Counted from the stretch's first letter, positions 46,622 to 58,432 are shown. The stretch is 64,000 bases of DNA from Limnephilus marmoratus (GCA_917880885.1 OU862920.1:44629019-44693018), one strand, 5' to 3'. The notes: generated by a model from the letters alone, not told the origin. Numbers and translations: made by a program.

Positions 46622-47230
46622 TCATCTGGGATGCTGTGTGGAGAGTCTTTTTGAGGAGAGGAAGGAATGAACATTGGTCTTGAAGAGACCCATGTTGTAG
46701 GAAGGAGGAAACACAGAGGCCGGCAAATCATTCCACAGCCGAGCTGTTGAACACAAGAACGAGTCGAAGAAACGACCCGTTCTCATGTGACAAATGTCAA
46801 CCGTGTACAAATGTTGGGCACGCGTTTGGCGTGTTTCCCGACTATGCACCGGTGCCGAAGGGATCAATGATGCTAGTTCTTCAGAGCATCTTCCATTGTA
46901 ATACCGGTAGAACAAGGATAGCATTCCCACCCGACGCCTGTGCTCTAAAGATTGCAATCCGTCTGTTAAGATGGGAGAATCTATCAAACGGACCGCCCGT
47001 TTCTGCACAGAGTCGAGGGTATTTTTCAGGTATTTTGGAGCTCCAGACCAGAGATGGCTGCCAAATTCAACCGTGGGGCGTACTTGTGATTTGTACAAGG
47101 TTAGCAGTTGTGTACTATTAAAGTATCTGCGGGCCCTGTACAGTACGCCCAGTTTTTGGGAGGCTAACTTTACTCTGGCTTCGATGGAGCCCCCATACCT
47201 GAGCTGGTCACTTAGGGTTACACCAAGCAT
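46622..47230 (-). pseudogene. LINE polymerase C-terminal region (202 codons, open)
   Basis: Starts inside the reverse transcriptase thumb/connection: LGVTLSDQLRYGGSIEAR, LYKSQVRPTVEFGSHLWSGA, SVQKRAVRLIDSP, then HRRRVGMLSLFYRYYNGRCS and the terminal TARLWNDLPASVFP. The RLWN.LP..V motif and LY.S..RP..E...H.W block are typical of Jockey/CR1-group LINEs. The open frame ends naturally at STQHPR. Catalytic palm (YxDD) and endonuclease were lost to 5' truncation, so it is a dead copy, but without a single internal stop. Confidence 0.85.
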
Positions 47231-47504
47231 AGCTGGTCACTTAGGGTTACACCAAGCATATCATATGAATGTAATAACAAAAATTGAAAATGTTAATTAA
47301 CCTTGATGTGGGTGTTTGCTACTGAATGCATTTAAATAGACGCTGGTGCATCGTCAATAAAAACAATAATAAATATATTGCTATTAGTCTTATTCGCTGA
47401 AAAAAATGCTCTTATGTTCGGAAAATCCATTCTTACAGTATCTATACATACATTGCCATATGTATGTTATACACATACATTAATTAATTTATTTAAAAGA
47501 AATA

Positions 47505-47700
47505 CGCACATTCCCGGATTACGAATAACCTAACAAATATTTAAAAATCTATTACTACCACCACGGAAAATGTTGCTTGTGTCGTGATGAAGGACTTGAA
47601 CAGCCAGCCTCGGCTGGCTTCAAGTCCTTTGCACACACGACGCCTGGCTGGGACCCATACGCTAAGCCAACTCGGCCACTGACCGGTCGCATAATACATG
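47505..47700 (-). repeat. tRNA-derived SINE, family J copy 2
   Basis: A box TGGCCGAGTTGG on the reverse strand; 3' part matches 39270. The B-box area is replaced by an inverted pair AGGACTTGAA..TTCAAGTCCT (47589-47630). Confidence 0.7.
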
Positions 47701-47707
47701 CACATTA

Positions 47708-47864
47708 GGGAACGTACCCTTACCACGTGACCAACTTTTTGCAAATTTTAACCCCCCCCCCCGGTGACCAAAAATCTTAGCCCCCCGCCGCTCATTTGTA
47801 CCCAAGCGTGGTATTTTGAAGACCCCCCCCCCCTGAACAGGTCACCTAGTATGGGTACGTTCCC
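47708..47864. mobile_element. 157-bp Harbinger-like MITE with C tracts
   Basis: Ends GGGAACGTACCC inverted at both sides, extended by GTGACC/GGTCAC words; TTA on both sides (47705-47707, 47865-47867) is a TWA-type duplication. Two C tracts of 9-13 bp inside. Confidence 0.75.
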
Positions 47865-47877
47865 TTACATACATGTA

Positions 47878-48255
47878 CATATATTTTTTTTATATTAGCT
47901 CTAGAGGAAAATAATTTCCCTCGGGCCTATGCCGTTTTAGGGATGTGTGGAAGGTCTTTTAAAGGAAAGGAAGGAGAGTAAGTTTTGGGAAATGAGGGGT
48001 CAGTAAGTCCAGGAGGACGGACGAATAAATCCATCCACCCCCAACTGCAGTGCAAGGGATAGGTTGAGAGAAACCGGGTTGAGAAGTCAAAAGGCCTCCC
48101 TCAATCAGTAACTCTCGATCCGGCCCGCCACGAAGTAGGTATGCAGAGGCATCCGCCGATAAGACATAGACAATCGTCACCCCGTGAACCAGGCATACTT
48201 GTTAACTTACCAAACGTAGCAAAATACTTGGGGTAGCCTACGGCAGGGGTGTTGG
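47878..48255 (-). repeat. Family F SINE-like repeat, copy 2
   Basis: LINE-like 3' part with TTTCCCTCGGGCCTATG, then CCATCCACCCCCAACTGC, AAGGCCTCCCTCAATCAG and the F 5' end near GGGGTGTTGGTTG. Confidence 0.7.
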
Positions 48256-49105
48256 TTGAAAGGTGAAATTGATCTATTTAGGTTAAGAACGTGTGAACGT
48301 AGTTTGAACAATTGTTATGTTATAACTTATAACTTTAAATAATATCCTAAAAACATTGCTTTAAAATCTCCTAAGAACATAGTGTTATAATTTATCTTTA
48401 TACTTTATGTAGACGTTAGTTTGTGTGATTAATGCTTGGTTTATTAAACAGTGTTGCACTTCTTCTTTCTTTAGCCAACGTTTCGGAAAGCGTTACTGCG
48501 TCCACTGTCCATCACCGGGGCAGACGTTCGTTAACGTTTTAAAAGCATGATTCAAAGTTATTGTCAACATTATATTGTATTACAGATACAGTTCTTATAA
48601 CCAAAGCACACACATTTAAATATTTAATTAAATGTCGAGTTTCAGTTGAAAACATGCAATGAATGTAAATGGTATGTTTAAATAGTTTGTAAGAAACAGT
48701 TGTAATTAAAGTTCAGACAAGACATATTTAAAAAATGTATATTCAATGCGTCATAGGCATGTAGTACCTAACCAGGGCACTGGGGTCAGTATTTGGCAGA
48801 TTTGATATAAATATGTTATTGTGTTCAAATGAACATCTGTTGCACGAAAAATTCAAGATAACGTACATAAGATTATAAATGTATGTAGAAAGACCCCGGT
48901 ATTTTATTGAGGAAATAGATTGTTTGACAACATGTCATGTCATTTTGTTAATAGTGTGTAATACGTATATATTTTTTAAAACTGACAAATTTTCAGGTGT
49001 AAAGTCTTCGAATGCTCAATTTTAAACCGCGATAAAAACATAATTTCTAGGTACTTAAAAAATATTATTAGTTATATTATAATTTTATCTAAAGAATTTT
49101 TTTTT
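48256..49105. other. Unassigned; decayed repeat motif at 48468-48530
   Basis: 48468-48530 (AGCCAACGTTTCGGAAAGCG, then TCCATCACCGGGGC) is a decayed single arm of the palindrome family seen at 52581. Otherwise AT-rich. Confidence 0.45.
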
Positions 49106-49107
49106 GA

Positions 49108-49750
49108 TTCGCCCTAAGTGGTTCGCTACGTTTGGAGGCTTAACTTTGGTGCTCAGGTTCAACGGGTGAGAGCCCGTTCACACTTCCGTTTTAACGACGG
49201 AGGCGGGTCCCGTTTTTTAAAACGGAAGCCCATGCCCTTGTTCACAGTTTCGTTTTTTAAAACGGATCCGTTTTAAAAAACGGATCCTACACTACGAAAA
49301 CAACGACCAAAACATTTTATTTGCTCATTCTTCAGTAGACGGTCGTGCGCAATGGACGACGATGAAGCTCTTGTTGTCATGTGGTACTTATTAAAAAGAA
49401 GGAAAAATATGAATAAATAGAACTATTAAAACAGCCATATTACTTATTTACTAGGTTCATTCACTCCTTGGCCGCGGATGCGCCTTCCCATCAGCTACAT
49501 GCTGGAACGGGAGAGGCCAGTTTAGGGAGACCCTTTGACCTCTCCAGTTGATTTCTCTCTACCCATTGTCTTACACAGCAGCGAGAGGGATGGATTCATA
49601 CGTCCGTCTGGACACACTGACCTCGATTACTAACCACCCCTCATACATTTCTTTCCCAGAACTTCTTCTCCTTCCTTTTATTAAAAAAAATCCCTCCACA
49701 CACCATGTCCAAATATACACAGGGCCTCCTGTGTGGGGTTAATGTAAATA
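49108..49750 (+). repeat. Family F SINE-like repeat, copy 3, split
   Basis: 49108-49155 is the F 5' end (CCCTAAGTGGTTCGCTACG). The rest resumes near 49460 (GCGGATGCGCC, GGGATGGATTCATACGTCCG) and ends with the LINE-like tail CAGGGCCTCCTGTGTGGGGT. A Harbinger fragment lies between. Confidence 0.7.
49160..49440 (+). mobile_element. PIF/Harbinger 5' end fragment
   Basis: GAGCCCGTTCACACTTCCGT is a Harbinger-style terminus, followed by repeated CGTTTTTTAAAACGGA words (partly palindromic, 49213-49287). At 49352 ATG opens MDDDEALVVMWYLLKRRKNM, resembling HARBI1-type protein starts, before a stop. The right end is missing. Inserted within family F copy 3. Confidence 0.55.
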
Positions 49751-49754
49751 TCCT

Positions 49755-50764
49755 TTAAAATGCCTTCTTGGGAACATCCATTGCATGGTTAATACTTAAG
49801 CAAAAAGGTGAGCTCTCACTTTAATCTTAGAGTACAACGAAATTACCATTCTGTAACAGAACAAAAAACATCCATGAAAAATGATGCCAAAAAACCGCAT
49901 CAAAAATAAAGGTTGTCTACTAAGTAGCCTTTTTAAATTGCTCAGTTTAATTTTTATCAAAGACAAATCAGAAGACGGACGTGTTTTGAGCGAAGCCATT
50001 TTGTGACAAATCTGTTTTTTCTTTGCAGTTTTGTCGCATTTTTGTTATTAAACTCGGTTTTGTCGCGTCATCCCAATTTAGCAAATATTATTAATCTTCA
50101 GGTCCGCGTACAGTCACGGGCGTTGCACAGTTCATATTATTTCCTACACAGTTATATTATCTCGGTTGACTAAGTTTCCGAGGAAGAAGCCTTATTATAA
50201 CGATGATATATATAACTATATATGTACATTATGTTGTGTTGTCCTGTATAAATATTTATATCTATCATTTAGCACTTAAAATTTTATCATTTTTCTTCAC
50301 TTTCATGTACCTGTACCCTCTTTAAATCATAATTTTGACGTGTGTGTCACCTTTTACTAAATGCTTCGATGAATTTTTGTCTACGCGCTCTTTTGTCTGT
50401 GGTCATCTTACAGCTTTCTCTTTTTGAATTCTCAATTTCATTTTTTGCAACTCATTCTACAAATTGAAACTCTAGTGCTCAGATTAGAATCAATCTCTGT
50501 AAACTTGCTATTCATCTGAATAAAGTAAAGTTACAATAGTATCCAGTACAAAAACAACATAAATTTAATAAGTAAAAGGATACATCTCAAATTATAACCT
50601 CTCTGTACGGAATCCCTTGGGTTTGATAAAACGAAAAAGTCTACGAAGCTTACACACCTTACAACTGACAGCAGATTGTCTGGAGACCAGACTCTGGGAA
50701 CCTGCGCACATACTACATAAGAAAATTAAACCATACAAATAAAATAATTAAAAATGCGTTTACC
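49755..50764. other. Unassigned
   Basis: No gene or shared repeat seen. Confidence 0.4.
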
Positions 50765-50765
50765 A

Positions 50766-50850
50766 AAATGTATTTTTGAAGAGAAAACTTCTTTAGCATC
50801 GTGGTGATTTGAGACTCGATGAAACGAAAAAGCGACAATAAAAAGATTTT
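50766..50850 (-). repeat. MITE family A, fragment
   Basis: TTTGAAGAGAAAACTTCTTT to GCGACAATAAAAAG only; the other half is absent. Confidence 0.65.
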
Positions 50851-51097
50851 GTTTTCGTGAATGAAGGCATAAATGATTGCAAAAAATGGAAGTGGAAATT
50901 TACTCACTTTCCGACGTCCGATCGAGCTGAAACTCTGCAGATAGAATTGTTATAGACGACACGCATACCCACACATTTCTCTAAAATTTAATTATAAGAT
51001 GTCTCAACTAGGTCGTGCCATTGAAAAAAAAAACAGTAAAATGAAATTGACGAATTGAATTGTGCCTGGTTTAAGGCTGTTTTAGTCATGAAATTTC

Positions 51098-51560
51098 CGT
51101 TATTGAAGTAAAAACTTCTATGACCGTTGTGATTAAAACTCGATGAAACGAAAAATAGCTACACTAAGAGAGACAAACACATTTGTCTATAGGATTTAGC
51201 CTGCGATAGAAAAAGATAGTATAATAGGTCTCCTCTTTGTACAGTGTTTCGTTGCCTCCCCGCTTTTGTCTACTTTAGGTTTCTGAAGGTTTCACTCTTA
51301 TTTGAATTGAACACTCTGTTTTTGAAGTGAAAACTATTTTAGCACCGTTGTGATTTGAAGCTCGATGAAACGAAAAAGCGACACTAAAAAGAGATATACA
51401 ACTCATACGTATACATATATATATATATAGGATTCAGCCTGCTTGGGAATCAGACAGAATAATCGGTCTCCTCTTTGTACGGTGCTTCGTAGCCTCCCCA
51501 CTCTTGTCTACTTTAGTATTCTGAAGGTTTCGCTTCTACCGCGTGTGAATTGCACACATA
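51098..51560 (-). repeat. MITE family A, two copies in tandem
   Basis: First 51098-51318 (truncated at ACTCTTATTTGAATTGAACAC), second 51320-51560 ending CCGCGTGTGAATTGCACAC. Same orientation, directly adjacent. The second contains an AT dinucleotide run near 51413-51430. Confidence 0.8.
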
Positions 51561-51564
51561 TTTC

Positions 51565-52560
51565 ACTGTTCCGACCTCACGTGCAACGTTATATTTACAC
51601 TGCGTTTATAAGTAAGGGGATATAATACGAGTATAACAAAGCTATACATCGTAGTAAGAGTGAATCCATTCATGACGGGAGCGGGAGACTAATATTGTAA
51701 TAATTCCGAGAACACATCCACGCGGATATGAGTCGGAAGGTTAAGCTAAGTCTCGCCGTTCCCCGGTATTTATAGCAGCTAGGTGAGACTCCGGCTATAC
51801 TGCGGCGATTCATCAGAACATAATTTAATTTATCTTTTATTGCATCTGAGTATAAATAGTAATAGACGAACGTTAATTCTAGAAGATAAGCATATTATAA
51901 CATTTGAAAATTGAGATCTATCTTATCTTTTCGGTGTATTGAGATATATTCGAAGTTTAATATTATGAAATGTTATTGATTTTGGATTTAAAAATAATCA
52001 CGGTGATTGAGGTTACATTTATATAGCTAACAGAGGTTTAGCTAGACGTAACGGACGATTGATTCTAATAATTTTATTGGTAGGGAAATGGAATCATATT
52101 ATGCATCCATTCTAATAATTATATTATGAAGAAAATATCGCTTCTGTGAGTCATTAAACCAGCGGCCGACAATTTAAATTTCGTCGAATGATGATCTTGT
52201 GATCGCACCCTTGCAACTGTACAGTGCGGTTATGATGAGAAAGATTAATTATTCGCCATTCCAGCATTTTAACATAATAAATAACTCAATATCGATTTTA
52301 TTTCATTCAAAATTTGCTTTGATAAATACCCACATTCAAAAATGCTCAAATTCATAAGCATTTATAATTTTTTAATAATATCTAAGCAAAATAAGAATGT
52401 TTTTTTTTTTTAAATATATTAGTTTGTAAGACCGTAAATAAATGACAAACAAAGACAAAGTATTTTCGTCACAAAACAAGGGCGCGGATTTTTTATGATT
52501 TTATTTGAACTAAAATTAAAATTCTGAAAAGCAGATTTCCCAAATAATTTATTTTTTATT
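51565..52560. other. Unassigned
   Basis: 51660-51790 is GC-richer. No recognisable gene or repeat. Confidence 0.4.
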
Positions 52561-52580
52561 CTCCTGCATGATTATTTTTC

Positions 52581-52768
52581 TTATTTGTTTTTGGGGTGTT
52601 ATGCCGTGTTGCGCTACCTGCTCCTTTAGCCAACGTTTCGGACAGCTTCACAGTGTCCATCATCAGGGCACACATTTGCCCTGATGATGGACACTGTAAC
52701 GCTGTCAGAAACGTTGGTAAAAGAGCAGGTAGCGCAACACAGCATAACACCCCAAAAACAAATAAAAT
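52581..52768. mobile_element. Foldback element, ~90-bp arms, hammerhead-like core in arms
   Basis: 52581-52670 and 52677-52768 are inverse complements with few mismatches and a 6-bp loop. Each arm contains CTGATGATGGACA..GAAACGTTGG (forward on the right arm, reverse on the left). TGCATGATTAT flanks both sides (52565-52575, 52808-52818), a possible 11-bp duplication. Confidence 0.8.
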
Positions 52769-52819
52769 AATACTTTTGGCCGTGAAAATCTAAAATCATA
52801 TCCTACTGCATGATTATAT

Positions 52820-53222
52820 TATTTGAAATATATGATGTAAAACACAAAATTTGGTTTGAAAATTTAAGAAATCTGCCAACGACCCACGGTAAAACTTTAT
52901 TGTACTAAAAATAAACATATTTTCTAAAAACTTTAAACATAGCTTCACTGGACAAAAGAACAGACTTTTGAAATCAATTTATAATTTTTTGTGGAAAAGA
53001 GTCAACACGGCGGTATATCATACATTTAAATTAAAAAAATCATGCTTCCTGTAATCTGAGTAAACATTTTTCATACATTTCGCATGTGGATTGTCTTCAA
53101 TCCTTGCATCAAATTGGGAGCTTGAAAAGTTTGAAAAAATCATCAACTGGGTAAGTACTTAGGTACCTATATTATTGAATTTTAAACAGTTTCCTGAAGC
53201 GCTAAACACCTCATAAATTATT
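52820..53222. other. Unassigned
   Basis: AT-rich, nothing recognised. Confidence 0.4.
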
Positions 53223-53224
53223 TT

Positions 53225-53590
53225 TTGAAGTGAAATTTCTTTACCCCGTTAGTGATTTGAAATTCGGATGAAACGGAAATGCGTCACTGAAATTTATTAT
53301 TTGGCAGGTCCTCGATTCTAATATAATGCGGTAAATCAGCGCTTCGGCGCGAGAATCCGATGGCGTAGCGGGCAACGCGCTCAACAAGTCTCAGCGGCCA
53401 GAGAGATAGACATCTAGCATCGGTTGTCCGAATACCACGAAAACCAAAAAAAAAAAATCCTTATTTTTGGGAAATCAATATCCAATCTTCAAACCACTTT
53501 AAAATAAACAGACAAAAGAAAAGAAAGCGACATCTAGCGACTATCTAGTTTCACTTCTATGGCGTGTGAATTGCACACTATGATTTTTTT
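53225..53590 (-). repeat. MITE family C with tRNA-like centre
   Basis: Ends TTTGAAGTGAAATTTCTTTA and CTTCTATGGCGTGTGAATTG are the shared MITE ends. The centre has, on the forward strand, a perfect A box TGGCGTAGCGG (about 53362) and a degenerate B box GGTTGTCCGAAT (about 53441). The flanks of the centre match 57075 and 62000. Confidence 0.75.
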
Positions 53591-53594
53591 TTTC

Positions 53595-56355
53595 AAAATT
53601 AATGCAATTGCCATTTCAAAAAACAATAAAAAAATTTATGTTTTCGGAAGTTCTGTCATATACATTGATCAACAAAGATACCAAATGCATTATGCAGTTT
53701 TATCTGTTATCCTGAAGGACTAACTTGCCAATGGTCATGCGGTTCGGGAGGGCAACTTGCTTTTGAAATTGAACAAAGAAGAATAAAGCCTTTGGAGTTT
53801 AATTTATACTTATGCTTCTGTTTTATGTAAAATTTATATTATATTAAATTGAAATATTTGTAGCACAGGGTAGGTACCTGAAAGAATACCACATTAATTT
53901 ATATATCGAGAAAGCAAGGTTCGTTACACCCCTCTGTCTGATCGTGTGGAAACCTGCTGTGCTGGCGCAAGTTAGCAATGTGAAATGTATGGATATTGGA
54001 TGGTATGGTGTTACAAATTCACTGTTGATTGAGTCGGGCGTGCTTTGAATAGAATCCCCGAAACCTTGCAACAAAGTAAAAAAAAATAAACAAAGAGGAA
54101 AAAATTAAAAGAATACCCAGCAGAGTTACTTAGCGTTTTTTTGTCACTAAAACGTGATTTAAATAACGTAAACTATTGTTAAATATTGAACTATCGAAGT
54201 AGTTGTTGAGTATACCTACGTCAGTAAACATTTGTTATTAGATAAATGTAAAGCCCAATCCAGGAATAAGAAAGATAACATCGACTGTTCCTAAGAATAG
54301 ATTTCACCGATTTTAATAATTATTATTCGAGTAAATACAAATTTTAACTGAGTGTGCAATGTTTAGTGCCCTTATCTCTTTAAAGAGCAATGTACTTACA
54401 TACACAATATGTATCTATACCGCAACACAAAATTGTTTGACCAATTTAAATGCTTCCTTTTTTATAATATTGTTTTTAAGATGTATAAAATCGATGCCAA
54501 GATATCGATGTTATTAAAAATATTCGGTTTATCTCGATAAAGAAATATCAATAAAACATAAGGTTTGTTATGTTTTACAGACTCGAGTACCTATGGAAAA
54601 TTGGAGTCAATGTTGACGATGACAACAAATTTAATAAATTATGGGTAATAATTGGTAAAGGGGTTAAGTTAATTGTTGAAGACTGCACCGACTAAAAATT
54701 TCATTATTCTTGTTACATTTTTAACACTTACACAGAAGTTAATAGAATAGTTGTTGCAACAATTTGTTGCTGATAATTGTATTTTGTAGAAGAAGTCAAT
54801 ATAATGCAGGTGAAATGCAATTCGAGAGAGGAGGGAACCGGCCCATTTTCTGCATCTCTAGCTGATCAATAATGCATTTGGTCACATGGACCTTTATACC
54901 TCAAAAATTCATCAACATTATATCGTAAAAGGATATAGAAGAAGAAGAATGTAGTTAGCAACGTCGAGATTTAATACTTTTATTATAGTAATTTTTTTCA
55001 ATGTGTATTTAATAATATTTATTTTATTTTGTTTTTAAGTTATGTATTAATCTAGTTAGCATTGTAAACAATCACGTACGAGTCATCGTGAGCAACAGAT
55101 TCTCATTGGAAGTCCGTACAGTCAAATCTTCAAACAAAACAATAAAAATAGGTTTTCGCCTCGATGTAAACAAAACAAGTTCTGACTGAAAATGCATAAG
55201 TTGAGATGTTTACTCACGTTTGCCGGCTGTGTTTGGTTCACTGGCACTTTTGAAGTATGAAACAAAATAAAAACATTCACCTATGAACAATATCCATAAT
55301 TACGATAAATAAATAAAAACACGCGTTGCAAGAAAAGACAGCCGCACGCCTCGCGACGCAGAAAGAACTCCCGAATGCGGCGGTTTGAGAGAATATTCAG
55401 CCGCTGCACTCAGAAATTGATTTTCTGGATTTTCTTCAACTGGTGGCTCCACGCGTGCTACGGCCGCCGGGTGAACTTTTTACTCAACTTATGGTTTGCG
55501 TCCTGGATAGACGCCATTTACAGAACTGCTGAGTGTTCTAAATTAGTGTGCGAAGATTTCAACAGATGCCGCAAAAATAATTGTGGGTAAACGTGAATTT
55601 ATTTATTAACTGCTCGTTCATAGATGCCGCTATTATTTTAAAATAAGATTCTTTTTGCTCGAGGAATCATTCACGTTTACGAGGAGAATACACAAGAAAC
55701 TGGTTGGTTCGTTCCTCTAGTATGATTTGTGGTTCATCTCTCACTTCGGCTTGCAGGTCAAAGGTTACGCGCCAAATTTTGCTCAAATGTTTTCCTTTCC
55801 TATTTTACCGATGACTCTTCCTAAGCGTGATGATTCCACACAGTTGTGGCTTCATAAAGGATTTCCCAAAGTTTCCAGAAGAGATTTTTTTCCGAGTGTT
55901 TTCCGTTTCCCTTTGTAGAAATTTTAAACATTTCCGTAAATCAATCCCGTTGTAGTGCGTTTTTGGTCTACATAATTGCAGATCCAGGGCCGTATTTGGG
56001 ATCTGCAGACCCCAAATACGGCCTAGACGGCCCAAAGACTGAACCTGTAGTGCGGGCCTAGCCGTGTAACATTAATTTCACAAACAGCATCACAAATCCT
56101 ACAATTATTATATCCCGTGATTTTTCACGGTTCTACGCTAGTTATAATTTATATTCCGTGTGTCTCATCAAGTATGACCCAACACGTTTTTCCGATTACG
56201 AAAGTTATTAATTCCGAATTTTTGTAGTGTAAGTACCTACCTTCCCACATGACGTCAAATATTATTTAATATTTTGGAATTTCTAAATTTGTGCATTTTC
56301 AAGTGCTTTTTTATATTTTTTTCCAATAAATATGGAACCAATCAGATGAACTGGT
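53595..56355. other. Longest stretch without a recognised repeat
   Basis: Mostly AT-rich. 55210-55600 is GC-richer, contains an ATG-started 71-codon frame (55375-55590) and, on the reverse strand, a good splice-donor match GTGAGTA (55211-55217). Either could be an exon of a real gene, but no protein family is recognised. 55985-56035 contains a short inverted repeat (CCGTATTTGGGATCTGCAGA). Confidence 0.3.
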
Positions 56356-56359
56356 AAAA

Positions 56360-56770
56360 GGCATGCATCACCCGAGTGGTCGGTCACGTCAAGTGGTCGC
56401 TACGCTTGGTGATTTAACAGAACTCTCCAGGATCAAGGGCTGAGGTTTGTCTAGGTCTCGGCGGTTCTTGCGCTTACCCTTCCTACTGCGTGGCGGACTG
56501 GAACGGGAGAGACGTTTGAGGGAGACCTTTAGACCTCTCCAGTCGGACTCTCTGAACCCATTGCCTTGCACGGTAGTTGGGAGGAGAATGGATTCATACG
56601 TCCGCCACTCCTGGACGCATTGACGCCCAGGTTCCTACCCATCAATCATACCTTTTTCTTTCCCAAAACTTCCTATCCTTCCTTTCCTTAAATAGACCCC
56701 CCGCACATCATTCACAAAGATGATGAAATTATTTTTCCTCAGGGCCTTCTGTGTTGAGCCAATGTAAAAA
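56360..56770 (+). repeat. Family F SINE-like repeat, copy 4
   Basis: CAAGTGGTCGCTACGCTTGG at the 5' side, GGGAGACCTTTAGACCTCTC and GAATGGATTCATACGTCCGC in the middle, LINE-like tail TCCTTTCCTTAAATAGAC to TTCCTCAGGGCCTTCTGTG. Confidence 0.75.
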
Positions 56771-57074
56771 ATACGCAACCCCAGTTTGAAAATTGACGAC
56801 AGACTAATGAAGGTGGAATGAGAGGAAGGGAAATATTAAAATTGTGAAATAGGTACACACCTAATTTATAATTTTTAATGCATAAATTTTTATAGGTATT
56901 CCTATAATTATTACACACATTAATTTTAAATTTAAATTACTTAATAAAGTTTATTATTATTAACTTCAGTTCAATCTAAGTCAATTTAAGAACTTCAAAC
57001 GTCCAGAATCTGATTTGCTGTATATCATTTGGCAAGGTACACTAAAAGTCCTTACCTTCCCTTCTTGTAAGGAC

Positions 57075-57400
57075 GCAAACAAAAATCAGAGTGTGTAATT
57101 CATACGCGGTAGAAGTGAAACTAGAAAGTCGCTAGATGTCGCTTTCTTTTCTTTTGCCTGTTTATTTTAAAGTGGTTTGAAGATTGGATATTGAAACTCC
57201 GTTCGCTGGATTTCTCTGGTAGCTGAGATTTGTGACGCTTTACACCGCTGCTCTACCGGACGGTCGCGCGCAGTTATAATTTACCGCAATAAATTAGAAG
57301 CGAGAACCCGTCATATAATAATTATTATTGACGCATTTCCATTTCATCCAAATTTCAAATCATTAACTGGGTTAAAGAAGTTTCACTTCAAAATGCTCGG
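57075..57400 (+). repeat. MITE family C, copy with decayed tRNA-like centre
   Basis: GTGTGTAATTCATACGCGGT and GAAGTGAAACTAGAAAGTCG at the left, AACTGGGTTAAAGAAGTTTC at the right. The centre retains TTTACACCGCTGCTCTACCG, the complement of an A box. A long stretch of B-box DNA is lost compared with 62000. Confidence 0.75.
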
Positions 57401-57404
57401 AATA

Positions 57405-57872
57405 GTTTAGATCTCTGTTGTAGGTCTATGTGGGATAATTAGTAGTTCTGTGTACGGTGGTGGAATCATGTTCAAAAATGTGTGTTTCTAATTTTCTCTT
57501 ATTTAGTAAATCAAAAGAGCAATTATTAGACTACATATATATGAATGTGAAAGAGGCAAGGAGTGGGCGCCCGTAACGTTTGTTAACGGTACGTCCACCC
57601 TGTGGTTATTTAGTTAAAAGTAAAATTTCATCCGAAATCATAATATTTGTAATTAAGGACTTTAAAAAATAAAAATTTTCGGCTTTCACCTTTAAGGGTA
57701 TTCTATGCCATCGTTTAAAATTATGGAAAAAGGATAGGTAAATTTATATATTAATTTTATTTAGGGAAAATTTCTAAATTATTTGAAAGATTGGAGTGAA
57801 ATTCAAACTTGAAGAGATGAATTGTTGAAAAAAAGGTATGCAATTTTAGAAAATGATTATTAAAATATGTGA
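57405..57872. other. Unassigned
   Basis: AT-rich; nothing recognised. Confidence 0.4.
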
Positions 57873-57873
57873 A

Positions 57874-58064
57874 TTTAAAATAAAACAATAACTTTGTAAA
57901 CACCACTTTTATTTTTTATACTTTATGCCGACCGGGTTTCGCTACAACCGTAGCTTCATCTGATGAAGCTACGGTTAGATGAAGCTACGGTTGTAGCGAA
58001 ACCCGGTCGGCATAAAGTATAAAAAATAAAAGTGGTGTTTACAAAGTTATTGTTTTATTTTAAA
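57874..58064. mobile_element. Foldback element, ~88-bp arms
   Basis: 57874-57962 mirrors 57977-58064. The right arm reads CTGATGAAGCTAC..GTAGCGAAACCCGG, with GATGAAGCTACGGTT doubled at the centre. Perfect or nearly perfect pairing suggests a young insertion. No coding sequence. Confidence 0.85.
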
Positions 58065-58065
58065 T

Positions 58066-58430
58066 TAATAATGTCGCATCACAAAGTATCCGCTTCATAT
58101 GAACAAATAAAATATGTGATCTAAAGTATCCACTTCTAGACCACAGAATGTACAATCTGGGGAATCAAGCATGTAAATTTTAAAAAGGTGGGAAGGAACG
58201 GAACAATGTACGATTCTCATTTATTTTAATCACTCAATAAGTGAAGAATTTTTTTTTTTTTGTAAAAATGGGGGTATTGCTGAAACCACGGTATTGATGG
58301 GATAGTTCATGAATATACGTAACATTTAAAAAAAATCATATTCATATTATACAATTTGTTCAAAATAACTTCTAAAAAAAAATGGTTCAAAAAGTATTCA
58401 AACAGGTAGGAACCATAATATTGAACTAAA
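58066..58430. other. Unassigned
   Basis: AT-rich; a 13-T run near 58250. Confidence 0.4.
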
Positions 58431-58432
58431 TC

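Larger units (their letters stand above)
46470..47265 (-). mobile_element. 5'-truncated non-LTR retrotransposon with poly(A) tail
   Basis: A ~98-bp T tract (46470-46567, with two single A interruptions) is the poly(A) tail on the reverse strand. TGAATGT flanks both sides (46463-46469, 47266-47272), a 7-bp target duplication. The body encodes the polymerase C-terminus. The 5' end carries a 29-bp tandem duplication (47202-47259) and a few extra bases. A long A tail and a clean duplication suggest recent retrotransposition. Confidence 0.9.

Noticed and set aside
46441..46731. Poly-Lys and poly-Phe open frames
   Set aside because: Translation of the LINE poly(A) tail.
46747..47121. 124-codon forward open frame
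   Set aside because: Antisense shadow of the LINE polymerase C-terminus.
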